Shown here: positions 32,331 through 41,295 of the stretch, one piece after another
Layout of the letters: each line of letters opens with the position of its first letter
Numbering within the stretch: the first letter of the stretch is position 1
Assembly (NCBI RefSeq): GCF_000311845.1
Contig: NZ_HE978574.1
Span: forward strand, 300,737 to 364,736
Reading direction: 5' to 3'
DNA length: 64,000 bases
DNA from: Enorma massiliensis phI
GTDB taxonomy: Bacteria; Actinomycetota; Coriobacteriia; Coriobacteriales; Coriobacteriaceae
Program-made: the position numbers and the translations under genes
The notes under the pieces: model-generated
The model's database searches: none
What the model was told of the DNA's origin: nothing
Seen by the model: only the letters and a program-made list of their open reading frames with translations

Positions 32331-33458
32331 ATGGCAGGAAAACTGAAGGGAAAGTTCGCTCCCTCCGAGATTAAGAAGCACGTGCTTACCGCCATTAGCT
32401 ACCTGCTTCCGCTCATCGTGGCCTCCGGCCTGCTCATCGCTATCGGTAACCTTACCGGTGGCGTTACCGTCGCTTCGATCGACGAACTCGACGCGATGAC
32501 GGTGCCCTCGGCGCTCACCACGCTCGGCGGCATGGGCATGGGCCTCATCCCGGCATTCATCGGCGGCTACATCGCCTACTCCGTTGCCGACCGTCCCGGC
32601 ATCGCGCCCGGCTTCCTCATGGGCATGATCGCCTCGTTCCTGAACTCCGGCTTCCTCGGCGGCCTCATCGGCGGCCTGCTCGTGGGCTACATCGCGCTCG
32701 TCATCGAGACCTATCTCAAGGTTCCCAAGTGGGCGCAGGCGCTCATGCCCATGATGATCGTCCCGCTGCTGTCCTCTGCGCTCGGCGGCCTCATCATGTT
32801 CTTCGTGCTCGGCACCCCGATCACGATGCTCACCGGTGCGCTGACCAACTTCATCACCGGTCTTGACCAGAGCCAGAAGGCTCTCTACGGCTTCATCATC
32901 GGCTGGATCGGCTGCCTGGATTACGGTGGAGCCATCTCCAAGGTCCCGAACCTGATCTGCGACGGCCTCATGGCCGACGGCATCTATGGCCCCGAGGGTA
33001 TCAAGGTGCTCGCCGCGATGGTCCCGCCCATCGGCGTGACGCTCGGCTGGCTGCTTTCCAAGGCCATCAATAAGCCGATCTTCAAGTACTCCGAGGAGGA
33101 GAACATCAAGGTCGCCTTCCCCATGGGCATCTGCATGATCTCCGAGGGCGTCATTCCCATCGCCATGAACGACCTCATCCGTACCGTGATCTGCACCTCC
33201 ATCGGCTGCGGCGTGTGCGGCGCGATCAGCTTCTCCGCTGGTGTTGAGTCCATGGTTCCCTCCGGCGGCGTCTTCGTGATCCCCGCTATGACCAACCCGC
33301 TCATGGCCGTTGTCGCGCTCCTCGTGGGTTCCTGCGTCACCGCCGTGCTCCTGGTGCTCATCAAGAAGCGCCTCACCCCCGAGCAGGTTGACGATCTTGG
33401 CATGGCCGAGGACGACACCGAGGAAGAGATTGACCTCTCCGGCTTCAGCCTCTCCTAA
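32331..33458 (+). CDS. PTS fructose-type EIIC membrane permease
   Basis: 375-residue integral membrane transporter with 8-10 helices. Family features include PGIAPGFLMGMIASFLNSGFLGG and FPMGICMISEGVIPIAM. The start ATG follows AAAGGGGG, 38 bases after IIB. Most transporters of this family import fructose or a related ketose as the 1-phosphate; the substrate is not certain. The acidic C-terminal tail is cytoplasmic. Confidence 0.92.
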   Translation: MAGKLKGKFAPSEIKKHVLTAISYLLPLIVASGLLIAIGNLTGGVTVASIDELDAMTVPSALTTLGGMGMGLIPAFIGGYIAYSVADRPGIAPGFLMGMIASFLNSGFLGGLIGGLLVGYIALVIETYLKVPKWAQALMPMMIVPLLSSALGGLIMFFVLGTPITMLTGALTNFITGLDQSQKALYGFIIGWIGCLDYGGAISKVPNLICDGLMADGIYGPEGIKVLAAMVPPIGVTLGWLLSKAINKPIFKYSEEENIKVAFPMGICMISEGVIPIAMNDLIRTVICTSIGCGVCGAISFSAGVESMVPSGGVFVIPAMTNPLMAVVALLVGSCVTAVLLVLIKKRLTPEQVDDLGMAEDDTEEEIDLSGFSLS

Positions 33459-33467
33459 GGTTTGCAT

Positions 33468-33491
33468 GCGGCGGGGCTTCGGCTCCGCCGC
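33468..33491 (+). terminator. Hairpin between the PTS and aldolase genes
   Basis: GCGGCGGGGC, loop TTCG, GCTCCGCCGC; a 10-bp stem with one weak pair and a UUCG-type tetraloop. There is no long U-tract. It probably lowers aldolase expression relative to the PTS or protects the upstream mRNA. Confidence 0.55.
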
Positions 33492-33600
33492 CATTCTCCC
33501 GGCGTCGCACGGAAGCGCTTGAGTCACCTTGGAAGCTCGCTTCGCATTCGTCGTAACGCGCTTGGCATGATGTACGTACGGTCAAGGAAGGACCCATTCC

Positions 33601-34464
33601 ATGTATGAATCGATGAAGGGCATGCTCGCTAAGGCCAATGCCGAGGGCTATGCCGTCATGGCAATCAACGCCTTCAACCTCGAGACGGCGCGTGGCGTCA
33701 TCACGGCGGCCGAAGAGATGAACGCCCCCATCATCATCGACCTGCTTCAGGATCATGTGAAATCGTTCTTCGATTGCGATATCCTCACCCAGCCCATCAT
33801 CAAGATGGCGCAGGCGGCGAGTGTGCCTGTGGCAATCAACCTCGATCATGGCCACGATATCGCGCACCTCAAGCGCTGCCTGCATGAGGGGTTCTCAAGC
33901 GTCATGTGCGACGCGAGCGCGCTTTCGCCCGAGGAGAACGCTCGCGTGACGCGCGGCATCGTCGAGCTCGCCCAGACCTACGGCGCCTCTGTTGAGGCCG
34001 AGGTGGGCAACATGGGCCGCATCGACGAGAGCGGGGCGGTGCTAACCGATGACGAGATGTACACGAACCCCGATGTGGCAATCAAGTTCATCCAGGAGAC
34101 CGGCGTGGATGCGCTTGCTATTTCGTACGGTTCCACGCATGGCGACTATCCCGAGGGGTACGTTCCCACGTTCCACTTCGACATCGTGGAGAAGATTAAG
34201 GCGGCTACGGGCGCTCCGCTCGTGCTTCACGGCGGCTCCGGCGCTGGCGAGGAGAACATGCGTCGCTCCGTCGAGGCCGGTATCAACAAGATCAACGTGG
34301 GCACGGACTACATGATTGCCCAGCGCGAGTTCGTCGCGAAGGCGCTTGCCGAGAACCCCGGCTACGATTACCCGACGCTCGTCGAGGACAGCTGGAAGGC
34401 CGGTATCGAGGTTATCAAGCGCTACATCGAGATTTCCGGTTCTGCCGGAAAGGCTCGCTCGTAA
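33601..34464 (+). CDS. Class II ketose-bisphosphate aldolase 1
   Basis: 287-residue zinc-dependent aldolase of the FbaA/KbaY/GatY family. Zinc and catalytic regions are NLDHGHDIAHLKRC, YGSTHGDYPEG and VLHGGSGAGEENM, with the phosphate-binding NVGTDYM. It cleaves a ketose bisphosphate (fructose or tagatose 1,6-) to dihydroxyacetone phosphate and an aldehyde; the natural substrate is not determined. ATG after GGAAGGA. It is followed by a second paralogous aldolase of only moderate similarity. Confidence 0.9.
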   Translation: MYESMKGMLAKANAEGYAVMAINAFNLETARGVITAAEEMNAPIIIDLLQDHVKSFFDCDILTQPIIKMAQAASVPVAINLDHGHDIAHLKRCLHEGFSSVMCDASALSPEENARVTRGIVELAQTYGASVEAEVGNMGRIDESGAVLTDDEMYTNPDVAIKFIQETGVDALAISYGSTHGDYPEGYVPTFHFDIVEKIKAATGAPLVLHGGSGAGEENMRRSVEAGINKINVGTDYMIAQREFVAKALAENPGYDYPTLVEDSWKAGIEVIKRYIEISGSAGKARS

Positions 34465-34593
34465 GCAGTGGTGTTACGTTTGCCGCGTGAGGCAGAGGCT
34501 GAGATAAAGGACATGTGCCTCATCTCGTATACGGTGAACAGCACATATGGTTGGTAGTCAACGAGTACGACAAGTAAAAGGAGACATGAGACT

Positions 34594-35496
34594 ATGCTCA
34601 TCAACATGAACCAGATGCTCAGCGTCGCGAAGGAGAAGCACTTCGCAGTGGGCGCCTACAACGTGTCCGAGAGCAATCTGTTCCGCACCGTGGTCGAGGC
34701 CGCTGAGGCCAACGACGCCCCCGCGATCATCGCGGTGCACCCCACCGAGCTCGCCTACTGCAAGGACGATTTCGTCAAGTACATGATCGCCCGCGCTGGC
34801 AACAGCCCGGTTCCGTTCGTCATCCACATGGACCATGGCGACAGCATCGAGAGCATCATGCGCGCCGTGCACGTGGGCTTCACCTCCGTCATGATCGACG
34901 GCTCTGCTCTTCCGTTCGAGGAGAACATCGCCAAGACCGCCGAGGTCGTGAACTACTGCCACATGGTCGGCGTCTCGGTCGAGGGCGAGCTGGGCACCAT
35001 CGGTGACACCGGCACCTCCATCGAGGGCGGCATGACCGAGGTCATCTACACCAACCCCGAGGATGCCAAGAAGTTCGTCGAGCAGACCGGCGTCGATACG
35101 CTCGCCGTCGCCATCGGCACCTGCCACGGCCTGTATCCCAAGGGCGTCACCCCGAAGCTGCGCATGGACGTGCTCGAGGAGATCACCAAGGTCGTTGACA
35201 TCCCGCTCGTGCTCCACGGTGGTTCGGGCAACCCCGACAGCGAGATCGCCGAGGCCGTGCGTCTGGGCATCCAGAAGGTGAACATCTCCTCCGACTACAA
35301 GAGCGCGTTCTTCACCAAGGCTCGCGAGATCCTCTCCCAGGAGGGCTCCGGCTGGGATCCGAACAACCTCTTCCCCGAGTGCATCGAGGCCGGCAAGGCA
35401 GTCATCAAGCAGAAGATGGAGCTCTTCAACTGCGTCGGCGCCGCGAAGTACTATCGCGATCCCGTCATGCCCCAGTGGCGTCAGGAGCTCAACTAG
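34594..35496 (+). CDS. Class II ketose-bisphosphate aldolase 2
   Basis: 300-residue paralogue of the preceding gene with IHMDHGDSIESIMR, IGTCHGLYPKG and VLHGGSGNPDSE, and the phosphate-binding NISSDYK. The sequence differs enough from aldolase 1 to suggest a different substrate. ATG at 34594 after AAGGAGACATGAGACT. Last structural gene before the terminator at 35581. Confidence 0.9.
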   Translation: MLINMNQMLSVAKEKHFAVGAYNVSESNLFRTVVEAAEANDAPAIIAVHPTELAYCKDDFVKYMIARAGNSPVPFVIHMDHGDSIESIMRAVHVGFTSVMIDGSALPFEENIAKTAEVVNYCHMVGVSVEGELGTIGDTGTSIEGGMTEVIYTNPEDAKKFVEQTGVDTLAVAIGTCHGLYPKGVTPKLRMDVLEEITKVVDIPLVLHGGSGNPDSEIAEAVRLGIQKVNISSDYKSAFFTKAREILSQEGSGWDPNNLFPECIEAGKAVIKQKMELFNCVGAAKYYRDPVMPQWRQELN

Positions 35497-35580
35497 CTCA
35501 TACGTGCAGCGCGCACTCCCCTGGGGTTGCGTAGGCCGAGCACTTCGCGTCCTCGCTCCCTAGCCGCTGCATCATCTATG

Positions 35581-35608
35581 GAGAGGGTCCCATATGGGGC
35601 CCTCTTCT
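35581..35608 (+). terminator. Terminator after the aldolase genes
   Basis: GAGAGGGTCCC and GGGGCCCTCTTC pair around ATAT, followed by TTCTTG. It lies 85 bases after the aldolase 2 stop. Confidence 0.75.
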
Positions 35609-35988
35609 TGTCACGCGGGTAGTTGTATCTTGGCAGGGCTTGGGGCGGCTTCGCGGTGTGCGGTGGTCTGCCGGGGTGGGGCGGTCCGTTCAGCTTGGAG
35701 CGGGCTTGTGGCCTGCGATATCCTGCTGGGGCGGGCGACCTGCCGGGGTGGGGGCTCGCCCGGCTTGGAACGGGCATGTGGCCCGCAATGGCCTGCCGGG
35801 CTGGCGGAGGCCTGCCGGGCTGGCGGAGGCCTGCCGGGCTGGCGGCTGCCCAGCGGCTCTGCAGCGGCTTCAAGCATGGAGCAGATTCGTGCGGCAAGGA
35901 CCGTTCGGCGGGGAGTCGTAAGGAATGCCGCACTATGGCAGCGTAGATTGCTATCATGGGAGCAGAGGACAAAGTTCCGGGAGTTATC
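35609..35988. repeat. Gap before the RpiR gene with a 19-bp tandem repeat
   Basis: Three 19-bp units of GGCCTGCCGGGCTGGCGGA lie at 35790-35808, 35809-35827 and 35828-35846. Looser copies of GCCTGC(C/T)GGG precede them. No gene is seen in the rest of this G+C-rich gap. Confidence 0.7.
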
Positions 35989-36879
35989 ATGCAGCGTAAG
36001 GGAAGCGTCATCAACGAGATTTGTTTGCTGTACGACCGGCTGAGCGACACCGAGAAGCTCATCGCCGATTTTGTCATGGCGTACCAAGGAGAAATGCCCT
36101 CGCTGACCACGCGTGAGATTGCTGCACGAAGCCAGACGTCGGCAGCCACGGTGTCCCGCTTTGTGCGTCATTTGGGATACGAGAGCTTTTCCGAGCTGCG
36201 AAGCGCGATGCAGCGCGATAACGGCACGCACGACCCCGATGAGGTTCCGCGCAACGTCATTTCGCTCGATGCTCCGCGAGCTGCTATGGAGACGGTGCTC
36301 CTAGCAAAGAATCGCGAACTGCTCGATACGCTCAATCTCATTAGCGATCAAGATCTTACCTATGCGGTGCGCCTTATTGAGGAAGCCGATTCGGTGGTGT
36401 TCGGAGCGGTGGGTAACACCATTCCGGCGGCTTTATCGGCTTCGTTCCTTATCGCTCAGCTTGGCATTCGCTCGCATTGTGCCCCTACAACCGAGGCCAT
36501 GGTGCTTTCGTCCATGTCGCTCACCAAACGAGACGTGCTTGTTTTCATGTCTAAATCCGGTCACTCTAAGCGGCTAAACCATATGATGGACAATGCCATC
36601 GATTCGCAGACGCCTACGATTGTGATCACCAATGTGCCGGACTCGCCGCTTGCGCGCCGTGCGGCCTGCGTTCTGCAGACCGCGACGCGCGATAAGATGC
36701 TTAACAGCGACCTTCCGTTCTCGCATAACTCCATGAACTTCGTTATCGAGGTCGTGTTCCTGCTGCTTTGTTCTGATATGCCTAACTTCCAAGCGCACGC
36801 GGGCCTGCTGTGGAAATCCCTCGGCGACGACAAGGGTGTTTCCGGCGAGGTCTTCGGAGCCACCGGCGGTATGCGGTAG
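35989..36879 (+). CDS. RpiR/MurR-family transcriptional regulator
   Basis: 296 residues. The N-terminal helix-turn-helix (LTTREIAARSQTSAATVSRF) is followed by a SIS sugar-phosphate isomerase domain (VVFGAVGNTIPAALSASF, FMSKSGHSKRLNHMM, PTIVITNV). RpiR regulators sense phosphosugars. The ATG at 35989 follows GGGAG. It is the only sugar regulator near the cluster and the natural candidate to bind the GTTTCA/TGAAAC palindromes at 30944-31254 (inference). Confidence 0.88.
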   Translation: MQRKGSVINEICLLYDRLSDTEKLIADFVMAYQGEMPSLTTREIAARSQTSAATVSRFVRHLGYESFSELRSAMQRDNGTHDPDEVPRNVISLDAPRAAMETVLLAKNRELLDTLNLISDQDLTYAVRLIEEADSVVFGAVGNTIPAALSASFLIAQLGIRSHCAPTTEAMVLSSMSLTKRDVLVFMSKSGHSKRLNHMMDNAIDSQTPTIVITNVPDSPLARRAACVLQTATRDKMLNSDLPFSHNSMNFVIEVVFLLLCSDMPNFQAHAGLLWKSLGDDKGVSGEVFGATGGMR

Positions 36880-36978
36880 CACATGGGGGTCCTGCCATGG
36901 CAGAGCCCCTCGCCTCATGCAGAACGAATTAGTTGATGTCTGCGTTGCGGCTAATCTCAAGAGCTTTCTGCTGTGTCA

Positions 36979-37053
36979 ATATTCTTGGGCAAGAATGTGT
37001 CGAAAAGTGGGGGTATTAAAGGCGATTAACGGCACAATTTTGCCCAAGAATGA
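36979..37053. repeat. Long inverted repeat, family B copy 3 (75 bp)
   Basis: Same layout as copies 1 and 2: ATTCTTGGGCAAGAATGTGTCG (split here as ATTCTTGGGCAAG at the left) ... TAACGGCACAATTTTGCCC and AAGAATGA at the right end. It lies about 100 bases after the RpiR stop and before mtnN. Confidence 0.85.
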
Positions 37054-37314
37054 ACAATGAGAAGATGCAGGGATTCACGTACGCATAGGCATGGCGGCTC
37101 ATGGTGCTCGCAAAGGCGCCAGCGATAAGCAGCGAGGCGCTGCCTGGCGAAGGTGTCAAGGTTCGGCGGATTAATTGCCGTTCAGCGATGAATTTCGACC
37201 GTTTGCCAGGTGTGTGTAACATTCTGCCTGCTATCATGGGCTGCTGAATATCGAACGGGTGCGGCTCGGTTCGCGCGGGAAAGGCGCGGCACCCACCGCG
37301 CGGGACGGAGCACT

Positions 37315-38046
37315 ATGGCAGGAACGATCGCAATTATCGGCGCGCTCGAGAAAGAGGTATCGCAGATCTACGATGCACTTTCCGAGCGTTCAATGGTTGA
37401 AGAGGCGGGTCTCACCGTTGCGCGCGGCACCTTCGAAGGCGTTCAGGTGGTGGCTTGCACGGCGGGCATGGGCACCGTGAATGCCGCTGCAGCGACGCAG
37501 CACCTGCTGAGCCGTTACGGGGCGGGTACGGTGATCTTCTCTGGCATTGCGGGAGGGCTTAACCCAGCGCTTCATATCAACGATGTGGTGATCGGCGAGC
37601 GCCTCCGCTATCTCGACACCGACACCTCGCTCATTGCCGAGTCGGCTCCCGGTTTGGAGGAATTCGCCTCGAACCCCGCGCTGGTCGATGCTGCCGAGGC
37701 CGTGTTGCGTGACAAGGGGTTTGTCGATGCTGCCGTGAACCCCGCTGCGCCTGGCGACGATGCCCCTCGGTACCTGCGTGGAACGATCGCTACGGGCGAT
37801 CGGTTCATTACGGGCGACCTGCGCGACTCCGTGGTGGCTCAGACCAGCGCGGATTGCGCCGAGATGGAGGGCGCCGCGGTCGCGCACATCGCAGCCAAGA
37901 ATGGCGCCGCGTGCTTGGTACTGCGCGCAATCTCAGATAACTGCGACGAGTCGTACGACGCGCTTTGCGAGCGCGCGTTCGAACTCGAAGACTACGCGCG
38001 GACTGCAAGCAGCGTCGTTCTTGAAATCGTTCGTCGCATCGCATAG
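37315..38046 (+). CDS. mtnN: 5'-methylthioadenosine/S-adenosylhomocysteine nucleosidase
   Basis: 243-residue nucleosidase that hydrolyses MTA and SAH to adenine and a thioribose, recycling by-products of SAM use. Family features are IAIIGALEKEV at the start, TAGMGTVNAAAATQHLL, FSGIAGGLNPAL and the catalytic region ADCAEMEGAAVAHIA...LRAISD. The ATG at 37315 follows GGAG. Radical SAM enzymes and 5'-deoxyadenosine producers such as PflA create substrates for this enzyme, but no operon link exists. Confidence 0.92.
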   Translation: MAGTIAIIGALEKEVSQIYDALSERSMVEEAGLTVARGTFEGVQVVACTAGMGTVNAAAATQHLLSRYGAGTVIFSGIAGGLNPALHINDVVIGERLRYLDTDTSLIAESAPGLEEFASNPALVDAAEAVLRDKGFVDAAVNPAAPGDDAPRYLRGTIATGDRFITGDLRDSVVAQTSADCAEMEGAAVAHIAAKNGAACLVLRAISDNCDESYDALCERAFELEDYARTASSVVLEIVRRIA

Positions 38047-38096
38047 CCGAATTGCTCGTAAGCAATGAGGACGCTTTCACCACGATAGGAGTTCCC

Positions 38097-38687
38097 ATGG
38101 CCGATTCCATTAACTACCAGCTTGCCCATTTTGTGGCGAGCTACGGCAAGGCATCTCAGATTCCGCCGTCGACCTGCCCAGAGGTGAGCTTCGTGGGGCG
38201 CTCGAACGTGGGCAAGTCGTCAATTATGAACAAGCTGTTTGGCCGAAAGGGCCTGGTCAAGGTGTCGAGCACGCCAGGAAAGACAAGCAATGTAAACTTC
38301 TTTGAGGCTGACGGCGTGCATTTCGTTGACCTCCCCGGATATGGTTTTGCGCGTCGCTCCAAGGCGGAGCGCGAGCGCTGGGCGCGTTTGATCGGCGACT
38401 TCTTTGACCTTGATCGCAGCTTCAACCTGGTGGTCTCGCTCGTGGACATCCGTCATGACCCGAGTGCCCTCGACCATCAGATGATTGAGTTTTTGCAGGC
38501 AGGCGAGTTCCCCTTCGTGGTGGCGCTCACCAAGGCTGATAAGCTCAGCCGTGGCAAGCAGAACCAGCAGCTTGCCGCCATCCGCAAACAGCTCAATGTG
38601 CCTGCGGAAGACATCATCGTGACGAGTTCCGAGACGGGCCTGGGCATAGACAAGCTTAAGGAGCGCATCGCTGCGGCGTGTTTGTAA
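38097..38687 (+). CDS. engB: Ribosome biogenesis GTPase EngB (YihA/YsxC)
   Basis: 196-residue GTPase for large ribosomal subunit assembly. G1 GRSNVGKS (34-41), G2 region SSTPGKTSNVNFF, G3 DLPGYGFA, G4 TKADKL and G5 TSSETGLG are all present. The ATG at 38097 follows TAGGAG. It is 50 bases after mtnN and probably cotranscribed with it. Confidence 0.94.
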   Translation: MADSINYQLAHFVASYGKASQIPPSTCPEVSFVGRSNVGKSSIMNKLFGRKGLVKVSSTPGKTSNVNFFEADGVHFVDLPGYGFARRSKAERERWARLIGDFFDLDRSFNLVVSLVDIRHDPSALDHQMIEFLQAGEFPFVVALTKADKLSRGKQNQQLAAIRKQLNVPAEDIIVTSSETGLGIDKLKERIAAACL

Positions 38688-38750
38688 GCGCAAAGGCTGC
38701 GCAGTTTGCGCTGAGAAGCCGTTTTGGCCCCCGTTTGGCGGCAGAAATAT

Positions 38751-38891
38751 GTTCGAGGCTCGAATCGGAAGGTTTTTTAGCAGTCTTCGAGTAACACCCG
38801 CTTTTTCGTACGCATTTCCTGCGGCTTTATTGCCCGTAGAGGCTGGTCTACTTGGCGGTTCGCGAAAAACCTTCCGACTCGAGCCTTGAAC
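38751..38891. repeat. Long inverted repeat J (141 bp)
   Basis: 28-base arms at 38751-38778 and 38864-38891 (left begins GTTCGAGGCTCGAATCGGAA) with about three mismatches and an 85-base interior. It lies between the convergent engB and ygiQ genes. Its arms end in T- and A-runs, so it could act as a bidirectional terminator. Confidence 0.87.
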
Positions 38892-38991
38892 TTTTTCATG
38901 AGAACAATTCCGTACCGTGGAGGGGCCGAGGTCCGTGCCATAAGAGGCTTAGGAGGCGCCGCTTTGGCGAGCGAGCATAGCTCAGCACCAC

Positions 38992-41178
38992 CTACCCGCG
39001 GTGCCCGCCACGGTTAGCCTCGCGTCCCTGGCCTGCACGGTTGCGGCCCACAGCATTTGAACCGCGCTTGCCCCGTTGAGCGAATGGGGATTGCTTGCTG
39101 GAACCGCGCCGCTCGCTTCGAGTGCGCGTATCGTGTCCGCCCTGCTTGGATGAGCCTTGTGCCTGCCCGCTCGTTCCGGAGCCGCGCTTGCTTCCCCCTC
39201 GCTTTCCCGGCCCATGCGGCCGCTGTCCCTTGACGGGCGCGATCAAGCATTTCGGCCCGTAACCGATGAGGTCGGTTCGTCCAGCCTTCTGCAGGGCCTC
39301 GCGCACAAGCTCGTAGTTCTCGGGCTTGCGGTATTGGATGAGCGCCCGCTGCAGGGCTTTCTCGTGCGCAGTTTTCGGTACATAGACCGGTTTCATGGTG
39401 CGCGGGTCCACGCCGGTGTAGTACATGCAGGTAGACATGGTCGACGGCGTGGGATAGAAGTCTTGCACCTGTTCGGGCATGTAGCCCATGTCGCGCACGT
39501 ATTCAGCGAGCTCGACAGCCTCGCGAAGCGTGCTGCCCGGATGGCTGCTCATGAGGTAGGGAACCAAGTACTGGTCGCGCCCAAGCTCACGGTTCATGGC
39601 GCGGTACTCGCCCACGAAGCGGTCGTAGACGTCACGGCTCGGCTTGCCCATCACCGAAAGCACGGCGTCGCTCACGTGCTCGGGTGCCACCTTGAGCTGG
39701 CCTGACACGTGGTGCTCGCAGAGCTCACGCAGGAAGGTCTGGTTGGGATCGGGGTCCGCGAGAACGTAGTCGAAACGGATGCCGCTTCTCACGAAGACCT
39801 TCTTCACGCCCGGCAACGCGCGAAGCTCGCGCAGGAGCTGCACGTAGTCGCTGTGGTCGACCTTCATGCTGCGACACACTTTGGGCCAGAGACAGCGCTT
39901 GTGCACGCAGGCGCCGCGCGTGAGCTGTTTTGCGCAGGCGGGCTGGCGGAAGTTCGCCGTCGGGCCGCCCACGTCGTTGATGTATCCCTTGAAATCCGGA
40001 TCCTGCGTGATGCGCCGCGCCTCGGCTAAGAGCGAGCGGTGGCTGCGTGCCTGTACGATACGCCCCTGGTGAAAGGTGAGCGCGCAGAAGCTGCATTCGC
40101 CGAAACAGCCGCGGTTGGAGATGAGCGACATCTTTACCTCGGCGAGCGCGGGAACGCCGCCGGCCGCCTCGCAATCCGGATGGTACGTTCGCGTATAGGG
40201 GAGGTCGTAAGCCTCGTCGAACGCTTCGGTGGCGAGCGGCTTCGCAGGTGGGTTCTGCACCACGAAGACGTTGTGCGGGTAGGGCTCAACGAGCCGGTTC
40301 CCGCTGAACGGGTCCATGTTCTCATATTGCGTGTTAAAGCTGCGGGCGTAGGTGAGGGGGTCTGCTTCGAGCTCGTCCCAAGAGGGCAACACCACGGCGT
40401 CATAGACCTCGTCGAGCGAGCGGGTGCGGTACACGGTTCCGTCGATGTAGGTGATCTGCTCGATCGGCAGCCCTGCGTCAAGTGCTTCGGCGAGCTCGAT
40501 GATGGGGCGTTCCCCCATGCCGTAGATGATAAGGTCCGCGCCAGAATCGAGCAGGACGGAGCGCTTCAGGCGATCCTGCCAGTAGTCGTAGTGGGCGAGG
40601 CGGCGCAGGCTCGCCTCAATGCCGCCCAAGATGATGGGCGTGTTCTTGAAGGTGCGGCGGATGAGGTTGCCGTACACGATGGTCGCATGGTCGGGGCGCG
40701 CGCCCATGCGGCCGCCGGGTGTGTAAGCGTCGGTGCGGCGGCGGTGCTTGCTCACGCTGTAGTGGTTGACCATGGAGTCCATGTTGCCCGCCGAGACGAG
40801 GAAGGCAAGCCGCGGCTCGCCGAGCGCCGCGATGCTTGCGGGGTCGCGCCAGTCGGGCTGGGCGATGAAGCCCACCTTGTACCCGTGCGCCTCGAGCAGT
40901 CGGCAGATGATGGCCGCCCCGAAGCTGGGATGATCCACGTAGGCGTCGCCGCAGATGTAGACGAAGTCGCATTGGTCCCAGCCGCGGGCCTTCATGTCGG
41001 CGCGCGTGGTGGGGAGGAAGTCTGCTCGTGTGAGGCCGAGCGCCGTGGGGCCCGTGGGGTCGATGTTGGGGGTGTGCGCCGTACCGTGCTTACCCGGCCG
41101 CGACGCGCCCTGCGCCGCGCTACCCGCGCGCTTCTGCGGTCGCGATGGCTTCTTTTGCTTGGACGAGGCGTTCTGCAT
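38992..41178 (-). CDS. YgiQ-family radical SAM protein
   Basis: 728 residues. The N-terminal YgiQ domain (PTTRADMKARGWDQCDFVYI, GDAYVDHPSFG) is followed by the radical SAM motif GCFGECSFC at about residue 356 and the YgiQ C-terminal region (LVPYLMSSHPGSTL, QVQDFYPTPSTMSTCMYYTG). The last 80 residues are a Gly/Ser/Arg/Lys-rich tail, and the first 35 are Lys/Pro-rich. The enzymatic role of YgiQ is not established. ATG after ACAGGAG. Convergent with engB. Confidence 0.92.
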   Translation of the reverse strand: MQNASSKQKKPSRPQKRAGSAAQGASRPGKHGTAHTPNIDPTGPTALGLTRADFLPTTRADMKARGWDQCDFVYICGDAYVDHPSFGAAIICRLLEAHGYKVGFIAQPDWRDPASIAALGEPRLAFLVSAGNMDSMVNHYSVSKHRRRTDAYTPGGRMGARPDHATIVYGNLIRRTFKNTPIILGGIEASLRRLAHYDYWQDRLKRSVLLDSGADLIIYGMGERPIIELAEALDAGLPIEQITYIDGTVYRTRSLDEVYDAVVLPSWDELEADPLTYARSFNTQYENMDPFSGNRLVEPYPHNVFVVQNPPAKPLATEAFDEAYDLPYTRTYHPDCEAAGGVPALAEVKMSLISNRGCFGECSFCALTFHQGRIVQARSHRSLLAEARRITQDPDFKGYINDVGGPTANFRQPACAKQLTRGACVHKRCLWPKVCRSMKVDHSDYVQLLRELRALPGVKKVFVRSGIRFDYVLADPDPNQTFLRELCEHHVSGQLKVAPEHVSDAVLSVMGKPSRDVYDRFVGEYRAMNRELGRDQYLVPYLMSSHPGSTLREAVELAEYVRDMGYMPEQVQDFYPTPSTMSTCMYYTGVDPRTMKPVYVPKTAHEKALQRALIQYRKPENYELVREALQKAGRTDLIGYGPKCLIAPVKGQRPHGPGKRGGSKRGSGTSGQAQGSSKQGGHDTRTRSERRGSSKQSPFAQRGKRGSNAVGRNRAGQGREANRGGHRG

Positions 41179-41295
41179 GGTGCTCCTGTTCAGATGTAAT
41201 GCTCACATCCTAGCAGAGGCGGCATGCAGGCAATGTGTTGAAGCGCTTGGCCGCGAGCCCACGTTTGTCACCGGAGGGCATGCCGCTCACGCTCG

